Source: Inonotus obliquus
Lineage: Eukaryota; Basidiomycota; Agaricomycetes; Hymenochaetales; Hymenochaetaceae
Length of the DNA stretch: 64,000 nucleotides
Reading direction: 5' to 3'
Assembly (NCBI GenBank): GCA_032164295.1
Contig: JAJHTX010000008.1
Span: forward strand, 62,001-126,000
Within the stretch, counting starts at the first letter, position 1; every line of letters starts with the position of its first letter. A program made the position numbers and the translations under genes. The notes below the pieces were generated by a model. That model worked only from the letters and a program-made list of their open reading frames with translations, searched no databases and was not told where the DNA came from. Positions 34,600-46,769 of this stretch are shown one piece after another.

Positions 34600-37340
34600 A
34601 CTCGCCGTCTTAAATCGAGTCGAATCGAAGAATTGGAGAGAAAGAGAAAAACGTTTGATTCTGATTCTGCTTTTGACCAATACATTGAGCAGACAGCAGA
34701 ACACAAAAGCACCACAACAAAACACCTGGCCGAGGGACGTGGGACACAAAGCAGAAAGGCGCAAACACAAAACGAAGACCACGCCACTTCATACCGACCC
34801 GCTATTCTTCGATAAGACGTACGACATACGACATAAGAGCACTGGATTGGATGGGAGACCTCAATCATACATCTCCTCTGGCTTGACGTCCTTCATCCCA
34901 AAGAACGCCCAAACGAGAGGAGCATCAAGGTCGTCTGACTCTGGTGTATCCTTCCGCCCCACCATACCATTAAACTGATATGCAGCAGCTCGTCCCTACA
35001 AAAACATTAGAACACTCCATTAGAGGAGAAGGGGGAGAAGGACATACGATTCCGAGAGAAACCTTGATTGCAGGTGGACCGGGAGTGTAAGGCTCCAGTT
35101 CAAGAGATTCGACCTCCCTTTCTTCCGAGCGCCCAGCATTGTCACATACATCGCATCCAGATTCAGATTCAGAAGCAACCTTGTCTTGCAACTCAGATTC
35201 TCGACGAGCAAGTCGAATGATGTTCCGAGCTGCAACCTCCGCTTGCCAGTATGCCGTATGTCCAGCCTTGATTGCCCCAAATGCATCCGCACAATCACCT
35301 ATTACGAAGATGTGGGGGAAAGGCGTCTCAGGTAAAATCTCCAGCCGACTTTCCTCTTCGAGCATTTCCTCAGCAAAAACGTCCGCGTACCCATTAGTCG
35401 AATCCGTAGCGGTCTCTGGACCTTCGTAAAGGTGTAAATGTCTCAGGTCGAGATCGGTCAGGATAGAAGATTCTTGAGAAGAATCTGATAGTTCGTCTTG
35501 TTCATGTGAGGGAGGAATGCCGAGCTGCATCGTTGGTAACACATATGCAAATTTCGTGCCCGGGTCAATTGACTGCGGAGAAACGTCTGCGAGCAGTTCG
35601 GTATTCGGTATTTGGCCCGTGCAAAGCAACTACACAAATGGTTAATCAGCCGTGAATCTTGGTACATCACCACAGAAACCAACCAAGAGATCCGCAGCAA
35701 CGTCACGTCCCTTGACGGTCCTCACAATACGTTGACCGCGTTCGTTAAACTTTGCATGTTCCAAACGCGTCGATGCGAGGTCGAGCCGCTCTCCGAGGAT
35801 CAACTCGATTTGAAGATCCTCCAGTGTTTTCAAGACTGCGGGAATTAGGAATGAGTACATATCAAGGCAATTGCAGCTGCGCAAAAAATCTACCTTCGCG
35901 ATGTAAATCATACTCAAAACGCGGGAGAAGTCGGTGCCGTGAGTGCAGGAGTGTGACCTGTTTCTCCGGATAAAGTGTCTTGATATCTGTCGCGAACTCT
36001 GGGGGGGAATCAGCATGTGTCCATCGATGACGTGAAACTGGACTCACGAATTCCGAGCGCTCCACCACCGACGCACAACACACTATCCGCGTCGCGAATG
36101 CGATCTTGACATTGCTTTAGCCACGCAACCGCCTCCTCCTTCGTCCCGCTATACTCTTTCTCAATCGGCTCCGTCACGGCAGCTTCTTCCTCGGAGAGTT
36201 CAGCCTGCCGTCGCGCAATCAACCCAGTTTCTTCCCGTGACCACAAGTCAATCGGTGCAGGCAGCCGGTTACCGAGTGCATATACGGCATACTTGTATGG
36301 GATGACCGGGGAGTGGAAGCCGAGCTCCGGAAAGGTACGGTCGATAGTGACGTCGTGCTGCGAGAAGCCGATAATCTTGGCGTGTAGAACGATGTGCTGA
36401 GATTGGGGAGGTTCGGAACTGCTGGAGGGCGATGATGGACTGAATACTTGAGTGTAGGGGATGACTTGGCGGCAATTCTCAACACAACAGCATTGAAAGT
36501 ACTATGGAATGATCACGTACAGGCCTTATGCTCATGTCCGGGGAGGACCGCGAATCGAGGGAAGACATAAAGATCTGTAGCATGTCATGAATCATGCAGA
36601 ACACTGGAGTGGCAAAAGTAGACGTACGGTTTGCATGGCTAGAAAAACATCATTATCAATCAAGCATTTCAGCGAGTAGAAAGTATTTCGGACCTATTTC
36701 GATCTATCATGATTACCCGAAAGTTGCCCCCGATGCCTTGACCAAGTAGATGAGCAGCGCGCGAGCCTGATATACGATTCGGTCAAGGAGCTGCATGGAA
36801 GTCATGACTAAGACAGACCAGCATATGAACCACCGAGTACGATTACATTCTGCATAATGGTAAGATAGGACGTCTATGAGAGTAGAAATGATGAGGAAGA
36901 AGGGAGAAGGAGGGAGATTAGGGGGGGGGAGTAGGAAGTGGTAATGGTGAGAGAGAGAATATTAGTTTTTTCTGTAGATGAGAACTTATCAGATAAACGA
37001 TCCCCGATGATTGGCGTTGCCATTTATAGCTAACTGATTATCAAATCACTGACTATGACCCGCGTTTTCTTCGACTGTGTAGCTTGGCTCTTGTTCCGTC
37101 CCCGTACGACGATTCAACTCGTTTCACTACTTTCTCGCTCGTTTTCTCGCTCATTTTATGGTCTGAAAAGAGTGATTGGGTAGACGGGACCGAAGAAACC
37201 CGATGGGAATAATCGTCTTGTATCGGAGTTGGGCATTTTCCACGTTCATTTTGTATTCTCATGACTGTGTTGACTACCTGCTTGAATGACCTTCCTCGTC
37301 GGTGCAAGCCCATCTAATCTGAGAAAGATGCGCTCTGAAT
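34600..37340. repeat. Segmental duplication, copy 1
   Basis: About 2.7 kb matches 43335-46110 in the same orientation with few differences. It includes all of AIF-like gene 1 and its promoter. The edges grade into diverged sequence, so they are approximate. Each copy follows a Crinkler gene. Confidence 0.85.
34861..36855 (-). CDS. AIF-like FAD/NAD(P)H oxidoreductase 1
   Basis: Nine exons: 36819-36855, 36694-36766, 36628-36638, 36521-36574, 36048-36464, 35894-35998, 35684-35835, 35048-35629 and 34861-34995. They are GT-AG and in phase, giving 521 residues. An N-terminal FAD-binding strand and glycine loop (VIVLGGSYAG) is followed by IMIDRNSHAN, FAVLPGHEHK, the second nucleotide-binding loop (CVGGGALGI) and the C-terminal FAD motif IFVIGDCAD. 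These are the marks of the AIF/AMID (FSP1-like) and NDH2 type flavoenzymes, which oxidise NAD(P)H. An acidic Ser/Glu-rich insert in exon 8 makes it longer than the usual roughly 370-400 residues. One exon is only 11 bases. There is no clear mitochondrial presequence. It is duplicated as gene 2 at 43.6 kb. Confidence 0.9.
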
Positions 37341-37514
37341 AAACTGAGATCTCGTGCTCTCTGTGCGTGCATTCATGAAAGTTAGAACGTTTCGGCTTCT
37401 TGAGCATCTGCTGATGCGTCTTCTCGTCGTTTGCGCACTGCCTTATGCTGCTGCTCTAGCTATAGAATCCTCCGAGCTACGGATTCGAATCTCGGACTCT
37501 ATTACGAGCTTGAC
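36856..37514. other. Upstream region of AIF-like gene 1
   Basis: Purine-rich on the plus strand (GGGAGAAGGAGGGAG, about 36899-36915) just before the gene start, then mixed sequence shared with the second copy up to about 37340. No separate gene is recognised. Confidence 0.45.
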
Positions 37515-38137
37515 ACAGAAAGGTGATTACCAAGCACGTAAACGGCGAATTTAAATAGGATCACGGGAGAGTCGCAACCAAGTTCTGGATATGTTAATGT
37601 ACGGTCTACTGTAACCTCTTGAGGGGTAAAACCAATGATCTTGGCATGTAGGGTAAGATGGTAAGGAGATGGAGGAGGGTCTGGATCGGAAGCCTTTACA
37701 GGCTGAAAGCATCCCTTGTAGGGAATGACTGTGGCAATAAATAGATCAACAATAAAATGATAGCAGAATACCAAGGACTCACATGCTTTATGTTTGTGCC
37801 CAGGAAGGACAGAATACCGAGCGAACGGATACAAGTCTACCCCATGAGTATCAGAATATGATGTCCGTCGAACAAGTAACAGACATATGGATTGCATAAC
37901 TATGGAGATAAAATAAGCCTCAATCCACTCATTCATGGAAGGCAATTGTGACTCGCGTATTCCTATCTATCAATATTACCCGATAACCTTCTCCAAGACC
38001 ATGTGCAAGATTTATACGCATGAGAGCCTGAATTGCCAAGTACCATTTAGACTTGAACTCGAATGTCATTCAATATTCGAAGTTCAAGGCGACTGACCTC
38101 CGTATGCGCTGCCAAGTACAATCACATTCTGTACCAT
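37515..38137 (-). pseudogene. Truncated, diverged AIF-like copy
   Basis: It starts MVQNVIVLGSAYGG at ATG 38137 and keeps recognisable pieces of the first exons of the AIF-like gene: an IDRN strand, FARYSVLPGHKHKA, VIPYKG, and LHAKIIGFTPQEVTVDRT. It ends near PVILFKFAVYVLGN and lacks the NAD loop and C-terminal FAD motif. It is clearly more diverged than copies 1 and 2 are from each other, so it stems from an older duplication. Probably non-functional. Confidence 0.75.
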
Positions 38138-38320
38138 TATGATGGCGGGGTGTTGCTCGAAGACGAAGGGGGAAGATTAGACAGAGACGGACGCAAGGAG
38201 GTTATCTGATATGATTATTGCCATATCCGAATGAATGCCATCAATGATGACCTAAGAATCCTACTTCCCCCACCGTGCAACCAACCATATCCCACCCATC
38301 CCGCCACCTACCCTACAACC

Positions 38321-38458
38321 ATGCCTTCTAAACTGAACTTTCTTACCCTCTGGGACTTGGATGATCGAGCGAGGAATGAAACCGTGAAACTTGACGTTGG
38401 TCTGCGTAGTATCAAGGACCTTCGAGACAAGTCAAGTACCGATATCCTGAATTGTTAG
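38321..38458 (+). CDS. Short ORF with possible divergent Crinkler-header features
   Basis: The 45-residue ORF begins MPSKLNFLTLWDLDDRAR and continues with VKLDVGLRSIKDLRDKSS. The order, a strand ending in LWxLxD followed by a strand and an IKDLRxK helix, recalls the Crinkler header (WCLLIDH then IEDLKEKV). Identity is low. A possible donor lies at its end (GTTAGT), so it may be exon 1 of a larger gene continuing through the coding-like pieces at 38560-39083. I cannot assign it firmly. Confidence 0.25.
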   Translation: MPSKLNFLTLWDLDDRARNETVKLDVGLRSIKDLRDKSSTDILNC

Positions 38459-38559
38459 TAGGCTCGGGTTCCGTTGAGGCAGTCGTCCGTGCTCTATGGA
38501 ATCTTCTCAGTGGTGGACAGAGAATCGGGGATGTCTAGCCAGTCAAGCATTTCGTTTTC

Positions 38560-40380
38560 TCGACACCGCTATTCGCTCTAGCAACTCTTGAGGAGTTTTC
38601 GGGGGCGAGGAGACCATCGACGGGCTTGTTGAAGAAGTCGTCGTTCCCAATGTTTCTCTTAGGGCACGAAGTCGAGCAGTTCGAGGGTGACCGTCTGGAA
38701 TATGTCGGCCTCAATCTGTCATTTGCGAACGCGAGTTCGGCCACCATGGCTGAATGTGGAGGGAACCACTCGTCGTCAGGCTGCCGCAGACGTCCTATAA
38801 GCATATGGATCTGATCCTCATGGGGAGGATAGTTGGAAACGAAAGGATGAGAGTGTTTCTCTCCTCACTGCGGTCGCGACATTGGGTACTACAACTCAGG
38901 TAAGCTTCTGATCTTAGTAGATAGTCTGCTAGGAGACATTGACGATCACATAACAAGGCGTGACAAGCACGAACGCACTGGTCGACGTCGTCGACTTCTT
39001 TTCGAGAAAAGTCTTCCAGGACTTGCAAGTGGATGACTCTTCGGTCCAGTGGACTAATCCGTTACTTGTATTCCTTCCGGAACCAGGCAAGTTCATTCCA
39101 CTGTGTCGTTTTTCCGTGTATATTGATGTAATTCTAGCTTTCGAAAGAATAGCTTATCTCCGTCCTCCCATACCTACTCTGACACTTTGGTTCGTCATAC
39201 TACGTCTGTTATACATATGCTGCGATGACTATCGAACGGATCCTCATAATTAAGCCGAGCTCCCCAGTTGTTGTAAGTTCTGGACACGTACTTCCGTTGT
39301 CTCTGGAGTAATTCTTGTTCAGGTTCAATCAGGAGGACATACATGAGATTGCTCCCCAAATGATTGAATCGGGACGGCTCTCCTGAGTGAGAAGATTGCA
39401 GAGAATCAGTATCCGACAAATGTATTTGGATGTTGCTTGCCATGGTCTTTGACTTACATCCTTCCCAAAGGTGTCATGTGTGTCATAATGACTGCTCGTG
39501 CAACGCTCGTTCATGCGCACCAGTCCCTGCTTCTGCGTTTTGGGATACTCGGAGCGATCGCCAAGAACCCGAGTAATTCTGTTTTCGATCAGTATATTTT
39601 TCAAAGAACAAGACAAAGACCGTGCGTCCCTTGTTTGTCACTTCTTTGTTGTTGGCTGACGTGCAGGCTACATCCTTCAAGTTATCTCGCAGATGCCGGA
39701 ACTGCACCGGGGAGAAGTACCCGCCGACTACCGATCTCTTCTTCCTTCTTCCTTACCTTCTTCAGCTTTCAAGCTGGACTTGCTCGCCTTCTGGAGGCGT
39801 TCCTACATACGGACTCGGCACAACTTGCAAGCACCGGGCAACTCACGAATGTCCTGGTTGTTGTGCAGCAAAAACTTATCCCGTCAAAATAAACGATACC
39901 TGTTTCGAGCTTCTGCAGGCGGTTATTTGGTACATACCGCCTGCGGAACTTGGAGTATCATCACTATGCTCGTGCCACGTCTACAAGATGCTCGAACGGA
40001 CAATTGCGTGTGTCAGCTAATTTACTTCCTTTGTTCACCATAGCCATCGAGGTGGACGGCTTGGTACCTGATTCTACTGTCGACGCAATTGATGGCCTCA
40101 GCATGTATCTTACTGTTTACGCCACTCTTATTGTTCCTCTCTTCGTATTCAGTAATCCCGATATACCTTCTACTTCTCCTTATACTCGCGCATTACATAA
40201 ATTTCCGTGATGATTTGAGTCGAGCTGACGAGGGATGCTGCCACCCTCAAGTGAGTGAAGAGCGAAGTCACGTCACATCACCCCCCCGTGCATGTGACTC
40301 GCTGGGGGGCTGGTTCATCTGAATCATCATCGAATCGAATCAATCATCCTCCATCCACCATCCACCACAAGAAGATAATA
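38560..40380 (+). other. Coding-like fragments of an unrecognised gene
   Basis: Pieces near 38584-38760 (LEEFSGARRP, FLLGHEVEQFEGD) and 38830-39083 (two frames joined by a plausible GTAAGC...AAG intron at 38899-38958, giving LLTAVATLGTTTQ then GVTSTNALVDVVDFF) read like protein. Further ORFs run to about 40210. No domain is recognised and a single splice model is not clear. The end overlaps the upstream region of Crinkler F. Confidence 0.3.
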
Positions 40381-40511
40381 TCCATGACGACGGTGAGTAA
40401 ATCTGTTCTCCGCCTCCGCCTAGATGATTTCTCTAATACCTATCTTGCTCTTCAACAACTTGCCCTGCCTCCTGTTCTGTCTTCCAGCCACCCACCGAAA
40501 TTGTTGACGAC

Positions 40512-42702
40512 ATGGCAGCTGACGAAGTTAAAGTCTGGTGCCTCCTCATCAGCCATGAGAAGAAGGCTATAACTAGAGAACCCTTTTCTATCAAAACCCC
40601 TCCTATTACGACCATTGAAGAGTTGAAAGAGGCGTTCAAGGAGAAGAGGCCCGATGTCCTCAAGGACGTCGTTCCCGCAACGCTTACTGTGTGGAGATGC
40701 ACAGACCCCGAAATCAACTTCAGAAAAATACCCCCCGAGACCCGTAATCAGAAACTGAAGGAGATTTTCTTCCATGAGAAAGAGGAGAAAGAGGAGAAAT
40801 TCGAGTGGCTCGATCCAAGCTTGGAGGTGGGAGAGCTCACAGACCTATCACTACTTATCGAGGTTCCCGGTGCGTTGCGCTTCTCCCTCTTTTCAGGATG
40901 AAGCCTAAAGTCGATTTCAGCTTCTGAAGGCCAAAAAGACGCAAAGATACTTGAGGAGGCCAGAGATACTCTTTCAGAGCTTCCCGCAATAATCCGTAAG
41001 CTCGCTCCAGTCATATTTTCGACTACTCTCTGACGTGATCATAGGTCCCAGCCAGGCTATTTCAAAATCCAAGGGATTCAAGGAGACCTTGTCTATTAAA
41101 AATTTCGAAGGCATTAGGGAGGCGCAGAAACTGCTCTATAATGGCAGATTGACTGGCCAATATGAGCACCCTGTGGCCCTCTTTCATAAGGAGTTGGCCT
41201 TGCTGCAACGGCGACTCCAAGTGAAGCTTGACTCGCAAGTCAAGTCCGGTTGTGACTGGCCGGACTGGAGTATCACAACGGCAGATCAACAAGAATCTGA
41301 AGAAGAACTTCCTTCTGGACTTCTCGAAAACGCCTGTATTCTATTCCAGAAACTTGGTATTTGCTATGAATCGGAAGAAAAACACTTGGAGGCAATAAAA
41401 TCGGTTTTTGAGCGTGTTATCGGGCTGAATGACATGGTGCTCCAAAAACCCAGCGAACCTGAGAAAGATGAGGACAGCAAGCCGAGGGGCAAGGGCAGTG
41501 GGAATTCCTCAAAGGGTGTCAATTGCGCGGATGTTGTCTGGGGGAATGAGGGGGGAAGCTACGTGATCTGGGAGGATAGTAATGAACCAGGATTATCTGG
41601 TGACGCAAGCCTACAGGCCGCAGTTTGGTATGGGAAATTCGTCCGCGGTATGAAGGTCCGTAGTATTATTTTCTCTCATTTCTCAGACGCTAATACAGAA
41701 TGTGGACAGGAAAGCCCCTGCAGAGATTTCAAGTTTCCTGCTGTTTTAATCGGTGTCATGGGCAACGTTCTTGAAATCTCTATTGCGGTATGCCTGGAGG
41801 AGGTGGTTTTGGACAAAATTCTTCATTTTGAGGTCCTCGACAGCGTCCATCAGGATGAAACTATCATTAGGCTGGCTTTGATCCTCTCGGCATTGGAGAG
41901 CTGTACCAACATGCTTCGAGCTGAATACCACAATTTCAAAACAAAGAAGGAGAGGCGATTGAAGCAATCGGAGGAGGCGAAACGATCCACACAAGTTGAG
42001 AAAGAGACTTGTTATCTGCCTTGCCCCACGGTGGTTTGCCCTTCTCCAAATGACCCGGTCGAATCATTTGTATTCACAGCGCAGCTGAGTCAAAGCAACA
42101 AGGATGTTACTGTGCCCGGGACGGAGGGTTCGGAAGTGCGTCCGCTCTTCCTTGCCACATACCAGAGTCGTGTTGTCGTTGTCAAGTTCACAGTGACGTA
42201 CAACGAGGAAGCCCACCAGGCACTACAAGAGAATTATGCACCGAAGCTGTGGTTATGCACCGAAGTGTTGGGTGGAGTGAAAATGATTGTCATGGAGCAT
42301 GTGGACGGTGAGCGGCTGGTTGATGTGCCCAGCGGTCTTCCATGCAGCGTTTTCGATGGTCTGGAGAAGGCTTTGGAGATCATCCATGGTAAAGGCCTTG
42401 TGTTCGGTGATCTCCGTGACACAAACATTATGATCACAAAGGGGAAGGGGGAGGAGGCGAAGGAGGCGAAGCTCATCGACTTTGACTGGGCCAACAAAGA
42501 CCGGGTGGGGAGGTATCCAGCTATGATCAACACTAAGCTTATCGGGTCGGAGTGGTCTGATCGCGTTCGTGGGTTTGGGCGCATGGAAAAAGAACATGAT
42601 GTGCATGCTCTTTGGTGGCTCATTAGTGAGTATTGTGATGACGGTGGCTATAAGGCGAAGAAGAAGCAGGAGCTGATGCGTAAGTGCTCGGAGATTAAAT
42701 AA
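40512..42702 (+). CDS. Crinkler F: header plus kinase-like domain, intact
   Basis: Exons 40512-40869, 40921-40995 and 41045-42702 join in phase to 696 residues. The header (about 1-119) begins MAADEVKVWCLLISHEKK and ends LLIEVPG. The centre is helical and unrecognised. The C-terminal 200 residues are a protein-kinase-like fold: a beta-3 Lys in VVVVKFTV, a hinge at IVMEHVDGE, a catalytic loop FGDLRDTNIM (HRD replaced by GDLR, with the Asn kept) and IDFDW in place of DFG. These forms are typical of Crinkler-linked kinases. ATG 40512 is chosen because it matches the start in Crinkler E. An upstream exon ATGACGACG at 40384-40392, spliced to 40488, would add 11 residues in frame. Crinkler kinases in other organisms act in the target cell nucleus; a role here is inferred. 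Confidence 0.85.
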
Positions 42703-43334
42703 AAAGAATAAAGTGCAGTCGCCTGACAAAAGTTCTGTCATACCTTCATTGACATGTTTTTCGCAATTTTCTCTTCCAATTTTGACCCATGTGACTTGAA
42801 AGAAACTCAGTGTGCTTTTTGTCATAAAGAAAATTGGTCCTGCAAAATCTTCGTGCGGAAAGATGAAGATTTAAGCTCAAAAACACAGTTTTTGGAGGTG
42901 TCAATTTGTGTATGCAACATATCGGATTGAAACTTTGCATGAACCAAGATATTATTGATATATATGCAAGTCATAGAAATTTATCAGATTTTTTGAATCA
43001 GTGTGGAAGATGCTAGAGAGTAGAGCAGAGAGTCCTGATCGATGGTGAAATTGGTCAAAACAAAGGAGGGAAATCGAAGAAATTGCCAATCTTTCTTCAC
43101 CATGATTCAAGAAGTCATATTTCACATCCGTTAATCCGTATAAGATGCGCAAAAATGTATGTGGGAACTTGACTCACTTGTCATTTTGTCAATATCAGTG
43201 CAGTGATCGAATTAATTTTTTTTTTTGAATAACTGAATAGAGGAGCAGATGCAGATGCAGATGACGTGCTAGTACTAGAGTTAAGCTGGGAGATTAGAGA
43301 TTACGAAAACGGATTGAAGTACCTATACCTATAC
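42703..43334. other. AT-rich spacer after Crinkler F
   Basis: AT-rich sequence with only short ORFs. It may be remnant transposon DNA but no terminal repeats or proteins were recognised. A 10-T run lies near 43217-43226. Confidence 0.4.
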
Positions 43335-46110
43335 GCCGTCTAAAATCGAATAGCGAATCGAATCGAAGAATTGGAAAGAAAAATAACAACCGTTTGATAT
43401 CTGATTCTGCTTTTGACCAATACATCGAGCAGACAGCAGAACACAAAAGCACCACAACAAACGCTAGGCCGAGGGGACGTGGGACACAAAGGCACAAAGG
43501 CACAAACACAAAACGAAGACCACGCCACTTCATACCGACCCGCTATTCTTCGATAAGACGTACGACATACAACATAAGAGCACTGGATTGGATGGGAGAC
43601 CTCAATCATACATCTCCTCTGGCTTAACGTCCTTCATCCCAAAGAACGCCCAAACGAGAGGAGCATCAAGGTCGTCTGACTCTGGTGTATCCTTCCGCCC
43701 CACCATACCATTAAACTGATATGCAGCAGCTCGTCCCTATAAAAACGACCGCATAAACATTAGAAAACTCCGTTGATGGATAAGGGGAGAGGGACATACA
43801 ATTCCGAGAGAAACCTTGATTGCAGGTGGACCGGGAGTGTAAGGCTCCAGTTCAAGAGATTCGACCTCCCTTTCTTCCGAGCGCCCAGCATTGTCACATA
43901 CATCGCATCCAGATTCAGATTCAGAAGCAACCTTGTCTTGCAACTCAGATTCTCGACGAGCAAGTCGAATGATGTTCCGAGCTGCAACCTCCGCTTGCCA
44001 GTATGCCGTATGTCCTGCCTTGATTGCCCCAAATGCATCCGCACAATCACCTATTACGAAGATGTGGGGGAAAGGCGTCTCAGGTAAAATCTCTAGCCGA
44101 CTTTCCTCTTCGAGCATTTCCTCAGCAAAAACGTCCGCGTACCCATTAGTCGAATCCGTAGCGGTCTCTGGACCTTCGTAAAGGTGTAAATGTCTCACGT
44201 CGAGATCGGTCAGGATAGAAGATTCTTGAGAAGAATCTGATAGTTCGTCTTGTTCATGTGAGGGAGGAATGCCGAGCTGCATCGTTGGTAGCACATATGC
44301 AAGTTTCGTGCCCGGGTCAATTGACTGCGGAGAAACGTCTGCGAGCAGTTCGGTATTCGGAATTTGGCCCGTGCAAAGCAACTACACAAACAGTTAATCA
44401 GCCGTGAATCTTCGTACATCACCACAGAAACCAACCAAGAGATCCGCAGCAACGTCACGTCCCTTGACGGTCCTCACAATACGTTGACCGCGTTCGTTAA
44501 ACTTTGCATGTTCCAAACGCGTCGATGCGAGGTCGAGCCGCTCTCCGAGGATCAGCTCGATTTGAAGATCCTCCAGTGTTTTCAAGACTGCGGGAATTAG
44601 GAATGAGTACATATCAAGGCAATTGCAGCTGCGCAAAAAATCTACCTTCGCGATGTAAATCATACTCAAAACGCGGGAGAAGTCGGTGCCGTGAGTGCAG
44701 GAGTGTGACCTGTTTCTCAGGATAAAGTGTCTTGATATCTGTCGCGAACTCTGGGGGGGAATCAGCATGTGTCCATCAATGACGTGAAACTGGACTCACG
44801 AATTCCGAGCGCTCCACCACCGACGCACAACACACTATCCGCGTCGCGAATGCGATCTTGACATTGCTTTAGCCACGCAACCGCCTCCTCCTTCGTCCCG
44901 CTATACTCTTTCTCAATCGGCTCCGTCACGGCAGCTTCTTCCTCGGAGAGTTCAGCCTGCCGTCGCGCAATCAACCCAGTTTCTTCCCGTGACCACAAGT
45001 CAATCGGTGCAGGCAGCCGGTTACCGAGTGCATATACGGCATACTTGTATGGGATTACCGGGGAGTGGAAGCCGAGCTCCGGAAAGGTACGGTCGATAGT
45101 GACGTCGTGCTGCGAGAAGCCGATAATCTTGGCGTGTAGAACGATGTGCTGAGATTGGGGAGGTTCGGAACTGCTGGAGGGCGATGATGGACTGAATACT
45201 TGAGTGTAGGGGATGACTTGGCGGCAATTCTCAACACAACAGCATTGAAAGTACTATGGAATGATCACGTACAGGCCTTATGCTCATGTCCTGGGAGGAC
45301 CGCGAATCGAGGGAAGACATAAAGATCTGTAGCATGTCATGAATCATGCAGAACACTGGAGTGGCAAAAGTAGACGTACGGTTTGCATGGCTAGAAAAAC
45401 ATCATTATCAATCAAGCATTTCAGCGAGCAGAAAGTATTTCGGACCTATTTCGATCTATCATGATTACCCGAAAGTTGCCCCCGATGCCTTGACCAAGTA
45501 GATGAGCAGCGCGCGAGCCTGATATACGCTTCGGTCAACGAGGTGCATGGAAGTCATGACTAAGACAAACCAGCATATGAACCACCGAGTACGATTACAT
45601 TCCACATAATGGTAAGATAGGACGTCTATGAGAGTAAATAATGATGAGGAAGAAGGGAAAAGGAGGGAGATTAGAGAGACGTGACGGTGGGGGGCGGGGG
45701 AGTAGGGAGTGGTAGTGGTGAGAGAGAGAATATTATATTAGTTTTTTCTGAGATGAGAACTTATCAGATAAGCGATCCCCGATGATTGGCGTTGCCATTT
45801 ATAGTTATCTGATTATCAAATCACTGACTATGACCCGCGTTTTCTTCGACTGTGTAGCTTGGCTCTTGTTCCGTCCCCGCACGACGATCCAACTCGTTTC
45901 ACTACTTTCTCGCTCGTTTTCTCGCTCATTTTAGGTCTGAAAAGAGTGATTGGGTGGACGGGACCGAGGAAGCCCGATGGGAATAACCGCCTGTATCGGA
46001 GTCGGGCATTTTCCACGTTCATTTTATATTCTCATGACTGTGTTGAACACCGCCCAAAAGACCTGAATGACCTTCCTCATCAGTGAAAGCCCATCTAATC
46101 TGAGAAAGAT
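43335..46110. repeat. Segmental duplication, copy 2
   Basis: Direct copy of 34600-37340 with scattered substitutions and short indels, mostly outside exons. It includes AIF-like gene 2 and its promoter. It lies after Crinkler F as copy 1 lies after Crinkler E, so the duplicated unit was probably Crinkler plus AIF. Confidence 0.85.
43602..45607 (-). CDS. AIF-like FAD/NAD(P)H oxidoreductase 2
   Basis: This is the second nearly identical copy of the gene at 34.9-36.9 kb, with the same nine-exon structure including the 11-base exon. It starts MWNVIVLGGSYAG at 45607 (Trp for Gln at residue 2), has CVGGGALGI and IFVIGDCAD, and ends in the same terminal exon (43602-43736). No stop or frameshift was seen. 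Exons carry only a few changes relative to copy 1, so the duplication is recent or is kept alike by gene conversion. Whether both copies are expressed cannot be told. The two lie 8.7 kb apart in direct orientation, which would allow unequal crossing-over. Confidence 0.88.
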
Positions 46111-46769
46111 GCGCTCTGAATGAACCAATGATTATCTGCTAAATGAGATCGATCCTATCCCGTGCTCTTCATGTGTGCATCCAAGAAAGACATTCGGCTT
46201 CCTACATGTATGAATTTGGCCTCAGCTGGCTTGTTCTATGCAGGGTGAGAGGGGGGATTTCTGCATTTCAGGCATGTCTCAGATCGGCAGTTACAGCTCA
46301 GTATACACCTCAAACGTAGCTCCTAAATTCACAGTTATTCCATCTGAGCATTCTGAGGCACTCAAGGGTGCTGTAGATCCAGAATTGAGTGCAGGAAAAA
46401 ATGTACATGAGGAATACATGAAAAAACAACATTTTGTGCCATTTCGGGTGTCAATTCTTCACCGATTTTGCTCGGGGTTGTTACAGTTTGTGATGGCATG
46501 ACTGAGGATTGAGGCATGAATTTAGCAACCTAGATGAACGGTCAAGGCTTCGTGGAGATATGGCGAGGTTTGTATTTTGAGGGATTTGAGGTGCCGAAAA
46601 TGGCAAAATCACGGTGTGACAATACATATGAAAAAGGCAGTAAAATAAATTTCCCTGTAAAATTCCGACCTCACCTCCATCCGCCGTGGGTTCATGGTTG
46701 ACAAACATTGACAATGACATTGAGCCCTCAAAATCAATTGATGTATTCATATTGAATATTTTATATCAT
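46111..46769. other. Spacer between AIF-like gene 2 and the deaminase
   Basis: AT-rich, with no recognisable protein. The only ORFs are short and without domain features. Confidence 0.4.

Noticed and set aside
36694..36766. Frameshift in exon 2 of AIF-like gene 1
   Set aside because: A first reading suggested an extra base; rechecking against copy 2 showed three A residues in both, so the frame is intact.
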